Shown: positions 1 to 6,230, numbered from the stretch's first letter. The stretch: DNA of 6,230 nt from Alphaproteobacteria bacterium (GCA_947456345.1 CANGQU010000044.1:1-6230), one strand, 5' to 3'. Translations and numbers: made by a program. The notes: generated from the letters alone by a model not told the origin.

Positions 1-438
1 TCCGCACGGGCCAACGGCGTTATCGCCGGCTTCCCGATGATCGATTTCAAAGCTACTTTGACCGATGGCGCTTACCACGATGTCGATTCATCGGCATTGG
101 CGTTTGAAATCGCTTCGCGCGCCGCTTACCGCGAAGGTATCGCCAAAGCCAGCCCGAAATTGCTGGAACCGATTATGAAAGTCGAAGTCGTCACCCCCGA
201 AGATTATATGGGCGACGTCATCGGCGATCTGAACAGCCGCCGTGGCCAAGTCACCGGCATGGATCAGCGTGGCAATGCCCGCGTGATCAATGCGATGGTG
301 CCGTTGGCGTCGATGTTCGGCTATGTCAATACGTTACGCTCGATGAGCCAAGGTCGCGCCCAATACAGCATGACCTTTGATCACTACGAAACCGTGCCGT
401 CCAATATCTCGGACGAAGTGCGGGCTAAGTACGCGTAA
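1..438 (+). CDS. fusA: Elongation factor G, C-terminal fragment (5' end outside window)
   Basis: EF-G is the cytoplasmic GTPase that drives ribosomal translocation and, with RRF, ribosome recycling. The open frame begins at base 1 without a start, so only the last 145 residues are present. They cover the end of domain IV ([11 protein letters not shown], then [17 protein letters not shown]) and all of domain V (from [17 protein letters not shown] through [10 protein letters not shown] and [16 protein letters not shown]), ending at TAA 436-438. The GTPase domain and the domain IV tip loop lie outside the window. The wording [30 protein letters not shown] and the EVRAKYA ending match alphaproteobacterial EF-G as I know it. 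The ATG at base 37 is an internal Met, not a start. A 60-base gap separates it from tuf, the usual str-operon order. Confidence 0.97.
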   Translation, partial: SARANGVIAGFPMIDFKATLTDGAYHDVDSSALAFEIASRAAYREGIAKASPKLLEPIMKVEVVTPEDYMGDVIGDLNSRRGQVTGMDQRGNARVINAMVPLASMFGYVNTLRSMSQGRAQYSMTFDHYETVPSNISDEVRAKYA

Positions 439-498
439 CGAGTGCCGGGTAAAGTCTTAGGAAACACCAATTAGTTTTTATGCGCAGAGGAGAGAGCA

Positions 499-1710
499 AT
501 GACCAAAGAGACCTTTAACAGAGCGAAGCCACACGTCAACGTCGGTACCATCGGTCACATCGATCATGGTAAAACCACCACCACTGCGGCTTTGACTGCC
601 GTATCGGTCGGCGCCGGCTATATGAAGGGTGGCGCTATTTCTTATGACCAAGTTGCGAAAGCGTCTGAAAAAGACGGCCGTCGCGATTCGACCAAGATCA
701 TCACTATTGCGACCTCGCACGTTGAATATGAGTCCGAAGCGCGTCACTATGCCCACGTCGATTGCCCCGGCCACGCCGATTATGTGAAAAACATGATCAC
801 CGGCGCCGCGCAGATGGACGGTGCGATTCTGGTTGTTTCCGCAGCCGACGGCCCGATGCCGCAAACCCGCGAGCACGTGTTGCTGGCGCGTCAAGTTGGC
901 GTTCCGAAAATCGTTGTTTTCCTCAACAAAGTTGATTTGGTTGACGATCCGGAATTGTTGGACTTGGTAGAAATGGAAATCCGCGATTTGCTGAACAAAT
1001 ATCAATTCGACGGCGACAAAACACCGATCGTGCGCGGCCAGGCCAAAGCGGCTTTGGAAAATCCGTCCGATCCGAAAGCCAACGAAGGCATTCGCAACTT
1101 GCTGAAAGCGTTGGATGAATGGATTCCGATGCCCGAGCGCGCCATCGACAAGCCCTTCTTGATGCCAGTTGAAGACGTGTTCTCGATCTCTGGTCGTGGT
1201 ACCGTGTTGACCGGCCGTATCGAGCGCGGCATCGTCAAAGTCGGCGACGAGTGCGAAATCGTTGGTTTGCGCCCGACGGCGAAAACCGTTTGCACTGGCG
1301 TTGAAATGTTCCGCAAATTGCTGGACAAAGGCCAAGCGGGCGACAACGTCGGCGTATTGTTGCGCGGCACCAAGAAAGAAGACGTGGAACGCGGCCAAGT
1401 TTTGGCAGCTCCGGGTTCGATCACCCCGCACGCTAAATTCAAAGCCGAAGCCTATATTTTGAACAAAGAAGAAGGCGGCCGTCATACTCCGTTCTTCTCC
1501 AACTATCGTCCGCAGTTCTATTTCCGCACCACCGACGTGACCGGTCACGTGGTATTGCCGGCTGGAACCGAGATGGTAATGCCTGGCGACAACATTTCGA
1601 TGGAAGTGCACTTGATCACTCCGATCGCGATGGACGAAGGTTTGCGTTTCGCAATTCGCGAAGGTGGCAAAACCGTCGGCGCCGGCGTGGTGACCAAGAT
1701 TATCGAGTAG
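499..1710 (+). CDS. tuf: Elongation factor Tu with divergent switch I and G5 motifs
   Basis: EF-Tu delivers aminoacyl-tRNA to the ribosomal A site as a GTP ternary complex. This 403-residue copy is 9 longer than E. coli EF-Tu. Visible in order: P-loop GHIDHGKT (19-26, Ile replacing the usual Val), switch I (about 41-72), DCPGH (88-92, with catalytic His92), NKVD (143-146), G5 as QAK (181-183, normally SAL), then domains 2 and 3 with normal alphaproteobacterial wording. Relative to E. coli, 7 residues are added between the P-loop and TSHVEYE, and 2 after G5. RGITIN reads KIITIA, but the Mg-coordinating Thr (69) is kept. No frameshift is seen, and its TTG-rich leucine use matches the neighbours. 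The start is set by AGGAG at 488-492, six bases before ATG. Tandem TAG TAG ends the frame. It is full length and probably functional. Confidence 0.97.
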   Translation: MTKETFNRAKPHVNVGTIGHIDHGKTTTTAALTAVSVGAGYMKGGAISYDQVAKASEKDGRRDSTKIITIATSHVEYESEARHYAHVDCPGHADYVKNMITGAAQMDGAILVVSAADGPMPQTREHVLLARQVGVPKIVVFLNKVDLVDDPELLDLVEMEIRDLLNKYQFDGDKTPIVRGQAKAALENPSDPKANEGIRNLLKALDEWIPMPERAIDKPFLMPVEDVFSISGRGTVLTGRIERGIVKVGDECEIVGLRPTAKTVCTGVEMFRKLLDKGQAGDNVGVLLRGTKKEDVERGQVLAAPGSITPHAKFKAEAYILNKEEGGRHTPFFSNYRPQFYFRTTDVTGHVVLPAGTEMVMPGDNISMEVHLITPIAMDEGLRFAIREGGKTVGAGVVTKIIE

Positions 1711-1712
1711 TA

Positions 1713-1770
1713 GTTGACGGATAACGGTTGACTGTTGCCACAAGGCGGCGGTCAACCGACAACCGCCAAC
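1713..1770 (+). repeat. Inverted array of degenerate heptamers forming a tuf–rpsJ hairpin
   Basis: Seven-base units in strict phase (AGTTGAC, GGATAAC, GGTTGAC, TGTTGCC from 1712) are followed, after an ACAA loop at 1740-1743, by four units in the opposite orientation (read on the - strand: GGTTGGC, GGTTGTC, GGTTGAC, CGCCGCC). Pairing bases 1725-1739 with 1744-1758 gives 15 uninterrupted pairs, 12 Watson-Crick and 3 G-U. The outer part adds 8 pairs and 4 mismatches, so 23 of 27 positions pair. It begins 3 bases after the tuf stop. No T-run follows (the next bases are CCAATAAAAAAG), so it is not a typical intrinsic terminator. An mRNA processing or stabilising hairpin, or an S10 leader element, is possible. 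Confidence 0.8.
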
Positions 1771-1792
1771 CAATAAAAAAGAGGCAAGGGAA

Positions 1793-2110
1793 ATGCAAAA
1801 CCAAAGTATTCGTATCCGCGTCAAGGGCTTTGACCCCCGCGGTCTGGAAGGCTCTGTCCGCGAAATCGTCAGCACGGCAAACCGTACCGGCGCACGCGTG
1901 CGTGGCCCGATTCCTATGCCGACCCGGATCGAACGCTACACGGTAAACCGTTCGCCGCACGTCGATAAAAAGTCCCGCGATCAGTTCGAGATCCGCACCC
2001 ATTTGCGCGTGCTGGATATCGTCGAGCCGACCCCGCAAACCATCGACGCCTTGATGAAGTTGGATTTGGCGGCGGGTGTGGACGTACAGATTAAGTTGTT
2101 GGATCAGTAA
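1793..2110 (+). CDS. rpsJ: 30S ribosomal protein S10 (NusE)
   Basis: S10 is a 30S head protein and, as NusE, joins NusB in antitermination and links NusG to the ribosome. The frame gives 105 residues, close to the usual 101-104. The family core is intact: IRIRVKGFD at the N-terminus, [21 protein letters not shown] (32-51), the long loop [19 protein letters not shown] (52-70) and the C-terminal strand ending VDVQIKL plus three extra residues. The stretch [14 protein letters not shown] (85-98) is typical of Alphaproteobacteria. The ATG follows GAGGCAAGGG (1781-1790), a purine-rich ribosome binding site. It sits between two unusual heptamer-bearing spacers: the hairpin at 1713-1770 upstream, and the 147-base gap before rplC downstream, instead of tight coupling. 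Confidence 0.98.
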   Translation: MQNQSIRIRVKGFDPRGLEGSVREIVSTANRTGARVRGPIPMPTRIERYTVNRSPHVDKKSRDQFEIRTHLRVLDIVEPTPQTIDALMKLDLAAGVDVQIKLLDQ

Positions 2111-2115
2111 TATAA

Positions 2116-2143
2116 GGTTGCAGGTATCTGGTTGCAGGTATCG
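2116..2143 (+). repeat. Tandem heptamers, forward arm (4 units)
   Basis: The units GGTTGCA, GGTATCT, GGTTGCA, GGTATCG run without gaps, so GGTTGCAGGTATC occurs twice exactly (2116-2128 and 2130-2142) at a 14-base period. The array starts 5 bases after the rpsJ stop. It shares the GGTTGNC/GGTNTCN style with the tuf–rpsJ hairpin and with the opposite-facing arm at 2221-2248. Confidence 0.8.
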
Positions 2144-2220
2144 GATTTTAAAACGAAAAAGGGAGAAGGCAGAGGTTGTTGATAAAAGGCAAGCGGATTG
2201 GGGATGTGAGTTTCATTTCC

Positions 2221-2248
2221 TAACACCCGACACCTGACACCCGAAACC
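2221..2248 (-). repeat. Tandem heptamers, inverted arm (4 units) next to rplC
   Basis: Read on the - strand the units are GGTTTCG, GGTGTCA, GGTGTCG and GGTGTTA, again in perfect seven-base phase. The array ends 9 bases before the rplC ATG and occupies the place where a Shine-Dalgarno sequence should be. Against the forward arm at 2116-2143 about 18 of 28 bases match, so any hairpin between the arms would be much weaker than the one between tuf and rpsJ. Confidence 0.8.
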
Positions 2249-2257
2249 TTGAAAAAT

Positions 2258-2947
2258 ATGCGTACAGGCTTGATTGCAAAAAAATTGGGGATGACCCGCT
2301 GGTATACCGAAGACGGCACGCACGTGCCCGTCACCGTCCTGCAAGTCGAAGGCTGCCAGGTAACGGCGCAATTGACCCAGGAAAAAAATGGCTACACCGC
2401 GGTGCAGATCGGTTTTGGCGAACGTAAGACCAAAAACCTCAGCAAGGCCGTGCGCGGCCATTTTGCCAAGGCCAAAGTCGAGCCCAAGGCCAAGTTGGCC
2501 GAATTCCGCGTCACGCCGGAAAATTTGCTCGAAGTGGGCGCTGAATTATCGCCCGAACATTTTGTTGTCGGTCAGTTTGTTGATGTCGCCGGTACTTCGA
2601 TCGGTCGCGGCTTTCAGGGCCCAATGAAGCGTCACAATTTCGCAGGTTTGAAAGCCACACACGGTGTGTCGATTCGTCACCGTTCGCACGGTTCGACCGG
2701 TCAGCGCCAAGATCCGGGCCGCGTTTTCAAAAATAAACGCATGGCCGGTCATATGGGTGCGATTCGCGTTACCATGCCGAATTTGAAAGTGATCAATACC
2801 GATGTCGAATTGGGTGTCATTATGGTCAATGGCAACGTCCCGGGCGCAGAAGGCAGTTTCGTATTGATCCGCGATGCGATGAAAAAACCGGCGCACAAAG
2901 ACGCGCCAAAACCGGCCGGTTTGAAAACTGCGCCGCAAGCGGCATAA
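2258..2947 (+). CDS. rplC: 50S ribosomal protein L3
   Basis: L3 is an early-assembly 50S protein whose extended loop reaches towards the peptidyl transferase centre. I start it at ATG 2258 ([14 protein letters not shown], the usual L3 opening) rather than the in-frame TTG at 2249, which would add three residues of no family match. The result is 229 residues. Landmarks are [13 protein letters not shown] (116-128), [22 protein letters not shown] (133-154) and KRMAGHMG (160-167). Gln151 corresponds to E. coli Gln150, the PrmB methylation site. About 20 residues of Lys/Ala/Pro-rich tail follow the conserved core. No Shine-Dalgarno sequence is visible: the 20 bases before ATG are the end of a heptamer array plus TTGAAAAAT. 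L3 is normally made in equal amount to its neighbours, so initiation must work by another route. Confidence 0.97.
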   Translation: MRTGLIAKKLGMTRWYTEDGTHVPVTVLQVEGCQVTAQLTQEKNGYTAVQIGFGERKTKNLSKAVRGHFAKAKVEPKAKLAEFRVTPENLLEVGAELSPEHFVVGQFVDVAGTSIGRGFQGPMKRHNFAGLKATHGVSIRHRSHGSTGQRQDPGRVFKNKRMAGHMGAIRVTMPNLKVINTDVELGVIMVNGNVPGAEGSFVLIRDAMKKPAHKDAPKPAGLKTAPQAA

Positions 2948-2963
2948 GGATTAGGGGTAAGCT

Positions 2964-3671
2964 ATGCAAGTTAATGTCATCAATTTAGAACACAAGCCGG
3001 CTGGGCAACTGAGCCTTTCGGCGGATGTTTTTGGTTTGTCGCCCTTGCGCAAGGACATCCTGGCGCGCGTGGTCAACTGGCAAATGGCCAAGCGCCAAGC
3101 CGGTACGCACAAGACCAAAGTGATCAGCGAAATCTCGGGCCGCAAGGCCAAGCCATGGGCGCAAAAAGGCACTGGCCGCGCCCGTCAAGGCAGCTTACGT
3201 TCTTCGCAGTTCCGTGGTGGTCAAACCGTGTTCGGTCCCGTCGTGCGCAGCCATGCTTTCAGCCTACCGAAAAAAATCCGCGCTTTGGGTTTGCGTATGG
3301 CTCTGTCGGCTAAGGCCGCCGAAGGCAAACTGATTATTGTCGATTCCGATCAATTGGCCCAGGCTAAGACCGGCGCAGTCGCCGCTTTTGCCAGCAAACT
3401 CAGCGGTCGTACCGCTTTATTCGTCGGTGGCGAGAAGTTGAACGAAAATTTTGCCAAAGCCGCCAGCAACGTGCCGAATTTCGACGTGCTGCCGCAAGTC
3501 GGCATCAATGTGTACGATGTGTTGCGCCGCGATACTTTGGTGTTGACCAAGGATGCTGTGGCACATTTGGAAACCCGTTTGGGCACTGGCGAAAAAGCCG
3601 CTGCCAAAGCAGCCAAGGCGCCCAAAGCGGCCAAAACCGTTAAAGCCGCCAAACCGGCTAAAGGAGCGTAA
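2964..3671 (+). CDS. rplD: 50S ribosomal protein L4 with Ala/Lys-rich C-terminal tail
   Basis: L4 binds 23S rRNA near the exit tunnel; in E. coli it also represses the S10 operon. The protein has 235 residues against about 201-206 in many bacteria. The globular part starts [10 protein letters not shown]. The tunnel-reaching loop spans about 45-100, with [15 protein letters not shown] (63-77) and [13 protein letters not shown] (83-95). [19 protein letters not shown] sequence at 182-195 closes the fold. From about 209 the chain becomes a repetitive tail built from [16 protein letters not shown] units. This accounts for the extra length and looks like a basic, disordered rRNA-binding extension. 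The ATG follows AGGGG at 2953-2957 with a 6-base spacer, 16 bases after rplC. Whether L4-mediated feedback exists here cannot be read from the sequence. Confidence 0.97.
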   Translation: MQVNVINLEHKPAGQLSLSADVFGLSPLRKDILARVVNWQMAKRQAGTHKTKVISEISGRKAKPWAQKGTGRARQGSLRSSQFRGGQTVFGPVVRSHAFSLPKKIRALGLRMALSAKAAEGKLIIVDSDQLAQAKTGAVAAFASKLSGRTALFVGGEKLNENFAKAASNVPNFDVLPQVGINVYDVLRRDTLVLTKDAVAHLETRLGTGEKAAAKAAKAPKAAKTVKAAKPAKGA

Positions 3672-3673
3672 TC

Positions 3674-4006
3674 ATGGCCCAGGCAAAAACAAAAACCACG
3701 ACCAAGCCTACGATTAGCCGCGAAGCCGCGACCCGTATTTTGCTGCGTCCGGTGATTACTGAAAAAGCGACCCGCACCAGCGAGCACAACCAAGTGGTAT
3801 TCTTCGTGCCCATCGCCGCGCGCAAGCCGGAAATCAAGCAAGCCGTAGAAGTCTTGTTCAAGGTCAAAGTCAAGGCTGTGAACACGATCACCACCGGCGG
3901 CAAGGAAAAGCTTTTCCGCGGCCGTCTGGGCGAGCGTTCGGACAAGAAAAAAGCGATCGTCACCTTGGCCCAAGGCCAAACCATCGATATCACGAGCGGC
4001 ATCTAA
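3674..4006 (+). CDS. rplW: 50S ribosomal protein L23
   Basis: L23 sits at the polypeptide exit and is the docking site for trigger factor and SRP. The 110-residue product has the family signature [13 protein letters not shown] (21-33); Glu30 corresponds to the trigger-factor-contacting Glu18 of E. coli. The loop and RNA-binding region [30 protein letters not shown] (69-98) is intact. About 12 to 15 extra Lys/Thr-rich residues precede the core compared with E. coli L23 (100 residues). The start codon lies 2 bases after the rplD stop, and its AAGGAG (3661-3666) lies inside the last codons of rplD, which implies translational coupling. Confidence 0.97.
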   Translation: MAQAKTKTTTKPTISREAATRILLRPVITEKATRTSEHNQVVFFVPIAARKPEIKQAVEVLFKVKVKAVNTITTGGKEKLFRGRLGERSDKKKAIVTLAQGQTIDITSGI

Positions 4007-4030
4007 GCGACAGTTTAACGAGGCATAGCA

Positions 4031-4861
4031 ATGGCACTGAAAACATACAATCCTACCACGCCGACGCTGCGTCACCTGATTACGGTGACCCGCGAAAACG
4101 TCTGGTCGGGCAAGCCGGTAAAATTCCTGACCGAAGGCAAGCATTCTTCGGGCGGCCGCAACAGCACCGGTCGCATGACCTCGCGCCATCGCGGCGGCGG
4201 TCACAAGCAGACTTATCGCATCATCGATTTCAAGCGTCGTAAATTCAACATCGAAGCGACTGTGGAGCGTTTGGAATACGATCCGAACCGCACTGCCTAT
4301 ATCGCTTTGATCAAATATACCGACGGCGAATTGGCCTATATTTTGGCACCGCAGCGTTTGCAAGCGGGCGATGTGGTCGTATCGGGCGAGCGCGTGGACA
4401 TCAAGCCAGGCAATGCCATGCCGATCAAAAATATGCCGATCGGCACGATCATGCACAATATCGAATTAAAGCCCGGCAAAGGCGGCCAAATGGCTCGCTC
4501 CGCTGGAACGTTTGTGCAGTTGGTTGGCCGCGATCAAGGCATGGCGCAGCTGCGCATGACTTCGGGCGAAATGCGTTTGGTCAATGCCGAGTGCATGGCC
4601 ACAATCGGCGCCGTATCGAACCAGGACGAGAAAAACATCGTGATCGCCAAAGCCGGCCGCAGCCGCTGGTTAGGCAAGCGCCCGCATGTGCGCGGTATCG
4701 CGATGAACCCGGTCGATCACCCGCATGGTGGCCGCACGAATGGCGGCAAACATTGGGTGACGCCGTGGGGCATTTCTTGCAAGGGCAAGAAAACCCGTCA
4801 TAACAAATCGACCGACCGGTTTATCGTTCGCCGTCGTAATAGCAAAGTAGATGCGCAGTAG
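4031..4861 (+). CDS. rplB: 50S ribosomal protein L2 with a three-residue gap after HPHGG
   Basis: L2 is a primary 23S rRNA binder needed for subunit association and peptidyl transferase activity. The protein has 276 residues, close to the normal size. The opening [11 protein letters not shown] is alphaproteobacterial. [19 protein letters not shown] (54-72) and [27 protein letters not shown] (208-234) are conserved, including the residue matching E. coli His229 (His230 here). Right after it, the usual GGGEGR reads GGR, so three residues (GEG) are missing at bases 4727-4735 without a frameshift. The following [12 protein letters not shown] restores the family pattern. The start is set by GAGG at 4020-4023, seven bases before ATG, 24 bases after rplW. 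The sequence otherwise looks functional. Confidence 0.97.
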   Translation: MALKTYNPTTPTLRHLITVTRENVWSGKPVKFLTEGKHSSGGRNSTGRMTSRHRGGGHKQTYRIIDFKRRKFNIEATVERLEYDPNRTAYIALIKYTDGELAYILAPQRLQAGDVVVSGERVDIKPGNAMPIKNMPIGTIMHNIELKPGKGGQMARSAGTFVQLVGRDQGMAQLRMTSGEMRLVNAECMATIGAVSNQDEKNIVIAKAGRSRWLGKRPHVRGIAMNPVDHPHGGRTNGGKHWVTPWGISCKGKKTRHNKSTDRFIVRRRNSKVDAQ

Positions 4862-4880
4862 TTTTAGGGAGCATAGATAA

Positions 4881-5168
4881 ATGGCACGTTCAGTTTGGAA
4901 AGGTCCTTTTTGCGATGGCTATCTGCTTAAGAAAGCAGAGAAGTCCAAAAGCTCGGGCCGCAAGGAAGTGATTAAAACCTGGTCGCGCCGTTCGACCATT
5001 CTGCCGCAATTCGTCGGGCTGACGTTTGGCGTGCACAATGGCAAAAAATTTATTCCGGTATTGGTTACCGAAAACATGGTTGGCCATAAATTGGGCGAGT
5101 TTGCGTTGACCCGTACTTTCAGCGGTCACACACCGGCCGACAAAGCCGCCAAGAAATCAGAGGGTTAA
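4881..5168 (+). CDS. rpsS: 30S ribosomal protein S19
   Basis: S19 is a 30S head protein that pairs with S13 near the A-site tRNA and the A-site finger bridge. The 95-residue product is of normal length. It carries the family pattern [17 protein letters not shown] (4-20), [27 protein letters not shown] (31-57) and [24 protein letters not shown] (60-83), with a short Lys/Ala tail. Cys11 sits where alphaproteobacterial versions I recall usually have Val, a mild change. The start follows TAGGGAG (4865-4871) 9 bases upstream of ATG and 19 bases after rplB. Confidence 0.98.
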   Translation: MARSVWKGPFCDGYLLKKAEKSKSSGRKEVIKTWSRRSTILPQFVGLTFGVHNGKKFIPVLVTENMVGHKLGEFALTRTFSGHTPADKAAKKSEG

Positions 5169-5173
5169 TCGTT

Positions 5174-5581
5174 ATGGGTAAGTCAGCAAAACCTAGCCGC
5201 CGTTTGGCCACCGAAGCCATCGCGCATTCCAAAAATCTGCGCGTTAGCCCGCGCAAATTGAATTTGGTCGCCGGTTTGATCCGCGGCCAAAAAGTGGGTG
5301 CCGCGTTGCAGCAATTGAATTTCTCGAAAAAGCGCATCGCGCTCGACGTTAAAAAATGCCTGCAATCCGCGATTGCCAATGCCGAAAACAATCAGCAATT
5401 GGATATTGATCTGCTGGTCGTCAAAGAAGCTTTCGTCGGCGTCAGCCTGGCGATGCGCCGGTTTCACACCCGTGGCCGCGGTAAATCCGCGCCGGTAGTT
5501 AAGCCGTTCGCGCATTTGACCGTCGTCGTCGCCGAGCAAGCCAAGCAGGCTCCCGCCAAAACCGTGAAAGAGAGTGCATAA
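5174..5581 (+). CDS. rplV: 50S ribosomal protein L22
   Basis: L22 contacts all 23S rRNA domains, and its long beta-hairpin lines the exit tunnel, where macrolide-resistance mutations fall. The 135-residue product contains [17 protein letters not shown] (22-38), [22 protein letters not shown] (52-73) and the hairpin region [32 protein letters not shown] (88-119). About 15 residues of Ala/Lys-rich tail follow, making it longer than E. coli L22 (110). The ATG is 5 bases after the rpsS stop, with AGAGGG (5159-5164) overlapping that stop region as ribosome binding site. The stop TAA shares its last base with the rpsC ATG. Confidence 0.97.
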   Translation: MGKSAKPSRRLATEAIAHSKNLRVSPRKLNLVAGLIRGQKVGAALQQLNFSKKRIALDVKKCLQSAIANAENNQQLDIDLLVVKEAFVGVSLAMRRFHTRGRGKSAPVVKPFAHLTVVVAEQAKQAPAKTVKESA

Positions 5582-6230
5582 TGGGACAGAAGACTAACCC
5601 AATCGGCATGCGTCTTGGCATCAACCGCGCCCATGATTCGCGTTGGTATGCCAGCAAAAATTACTCCACTCAGTTGGAGCAAGATTTCGCTTTGCGCGCT
5701 TATGTTATTGAAAAACTGGGCGATCCCGCCGCAGTAAGCAAGGTCGTGATCGAGCGCATGACCGGGCGCGTCCGCATTACCATTTACAGCGGCCGTCCCG
5801 GCGTGATTATCGGTAAAAAAGGCGCCGACATCGAAAGCTTGAAAAAAGCACTGCAAAAAATGACCAAGGACGAAGTGTCCTTGAACATCATGGAAGTGCG
5901 CAAGCCCGAAGTTGACGCCAAGCTGGTGGCCGAAAATATCGCCCAACAGTTAGAGCGCCGCGTCGCTTTCCGCCGCGCCATGAAGCGCGCCGTGCAAAAC
6001 GCGATGCGTTTGGGTGCTTTGGGTATTCGTATCAATTGCTCTGGCCGTTTGGGCGGGGCCGAGATCGCACGGATGGAGTGGTATCGCGAAGGCCGCGTGC
6101 CTTTGCACACCTTGCGCGCGGATATCGATTACGCCCGCGCTATCGCCGAGACCACGATGGGTATTTGCGGCGTCAAGGTTTGGATTTTCAAAGGCGAGAT
6201 CATGGAACACGATCCATTGGCCGCCGAGAA
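5581..6230 (+). CDS. rpsC: 30S ribosomal protein S3, N-terminal 216 codons (3' end outside window)
   Basis: S3 forms part of the mRNA entry tunnel and, with S4, the ribosomal helicase. The frame opens at ATG 5581, overlapping the rplV stop by one base (TAATG), and stays open to the window end. It gives 216 residues of a protein usually about 210-240 long, so only the tail is missing. Landmarks are the start [16 protein letters not shown], the KH domain with [17 protein letters not shown] (71-87; GxxG loop GKKG 78-81), [20 protein letters not shown] (126-145) with Arg131, Arg132 and Lys135 matching the E. coli helicase residues, and [11 protein letters not shown] (154-164). The end [17 protein letters not shown] is alphaproteobacterial in style. 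The frame lacks a stop only because the window ends. Confidence 0.98.
   Translation, partial: MGQKTNPIGMRLGINRAHDSRWYASKNYSTQLEQDFALRAYVIEKLGDPAAVSKVVIERMTGRVRITIYSGRPGVIIGKKGADIESLKKALQKMTKDEVSLNIMEVRKPEVDAKLVAENIAQQLERRVAFRRAMKRAVQNAMRLGALGIRINCSGRLGGAEIARMEWYREGRVPLHTLRADIDYARAIAETTMGICGVKVWIFKGEIMEHDPLAAE

Larger units (their letters stand above)
2111..2257 (+). other. rpsJ–rplC spacer, the longest gene-free stretch, flanked by heptamer arrays
   Basis: These 147 bases hold a heptamer array at each end (2116-2143 and 2221-2248) and about 77 bases between. The middle has an A-rich patch (about 2149-2160) and a purine-rich stretch, GGGAGAAGGCAGAGG at 2161-2175, resembling a strong ribosome binding site but 82 bases from the rplC ATG. 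I find no convincing promoter and no hairpin followed by a T-run. The spacer is much longer than the other gaps among the ribosomal protein genes here (2-24 bases from rplC on). Confidence 0.7.

Noticed and set aside
439..498. Separate tuf promoter or a small gene starting at ATG 480
   Set aside because: No -35/-10 pair is convincing in the 60-base gap, and the ATG at 480 is out of frame with tuf and overlaps its ribosome binding site.
1714..1755. Promoter with TTGACG or TTGACT as -35 box upstream of rpsJ
   Set aside because: The boxes are part of the heptamer units, and no -10-like hexamer lies 16-18 bases downstream of either.
1713..1770. Rho-independent terminator between tuf and rpsJ
   Set aside because: The stem is good, but no T-run follows on the + strand and none precedes it for the - strand, so it lacks the defining tail.
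478..1875. 465-residue open frame on the - strand across tuf
   Set aside because: It lies antisense to a complete tuf, shows no family motif, has a His/Phe/Arg-rich composition typical of reverse reading of biased codons, and has no ribosome binding site that I can see.
2249..2257. TTG at 2249 as start of rplC
   Set aside because: It would add Met-Lys-Asn before the conserved [12 protein letters not shown] opening, and no ribosome binding site favours it over the ATG at 2258.
3350..4456. 368-residue open frame on the - strand across rplD, rplW and rplB
   Set aside because: It spans three certain genes in the opposite direction and has no recognisable domain; it is a codon-bias shadow.

Overview
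The window is a chromosomal stretch of the universally conserved str–S10 ribosomal super-operon, with every gene on the + strand. In order it holds the 3' end of fusA (EF-G), tuf (EF-Tu), rpsJ (S10), rplC (L3), rplD (L4), rplW (L23), rplB (L2), rpsS (S19), rplV (L22) and the first ~216 codons of rpsC (S3). The window edges cut fusA at the left and rpsC at the right. No gene-free stretch exceeds 300 bases. The longest is the 147-base rpsJ–rplC spacer (2111-2257). I see no RNA genes, IS elements, CRISPR arrays or phage genes.

The organism is most likely an alphaproteobacterium. The EF-G C-terminus, S10 (ending [14 protein letters not shown]), L3, L2 (start [11 protein letters not shown]), S19, L22 and S3 ([15 protein letters not shown]) all read like the alphaproteobacterial versions. 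G+C is moderate (mid-50s % by eye). Leucine is written mainly as TTG (21 of 27 Leu codons in tuf), which is not the CTG habit I expect at this composition. I cannot name the order. All affiliations come from family sequences recalled from memory, not from a search.

The genes together supply two elongation GTPases and one block of early-assembling and peptidyl-transferase or exit-tunnel ribosomal proteins. From rplC on the cistrons are tightly packed: 2-24 base gaps and one TAATG stop/start overlap, with visible Shine-Dalgarno sequences except before rplC.

Three things stand out. (1) EF-Tu has an aberrant GTPase domain. Switch I is 7 residues longer than in E. coli, the near-universal RGITIN reads KIITIA, the G5 SAL motif reads QAK, and the region resembles planctomycete EF-Tu as I recall it, while domains 2-3 look alphaproteobacterial. 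(2) The tuf–rpsJ and rpsJ–rplC spacers both carry degenerate seven-base repeats arranged as four units facing four inverted units. The first forms a strong tetraloop hairpin upstream of rpsJ. The second ends 9 bases before the rplC start and leaves rplC without a Shine-Dalgarno sequence. (3) L2 lacks three residues of the conserved HPHGGGEGR segment near the peptidyl transferase centre. Nothing here is a new multi-gene system; the novelty lies in these variations on core translation genes.
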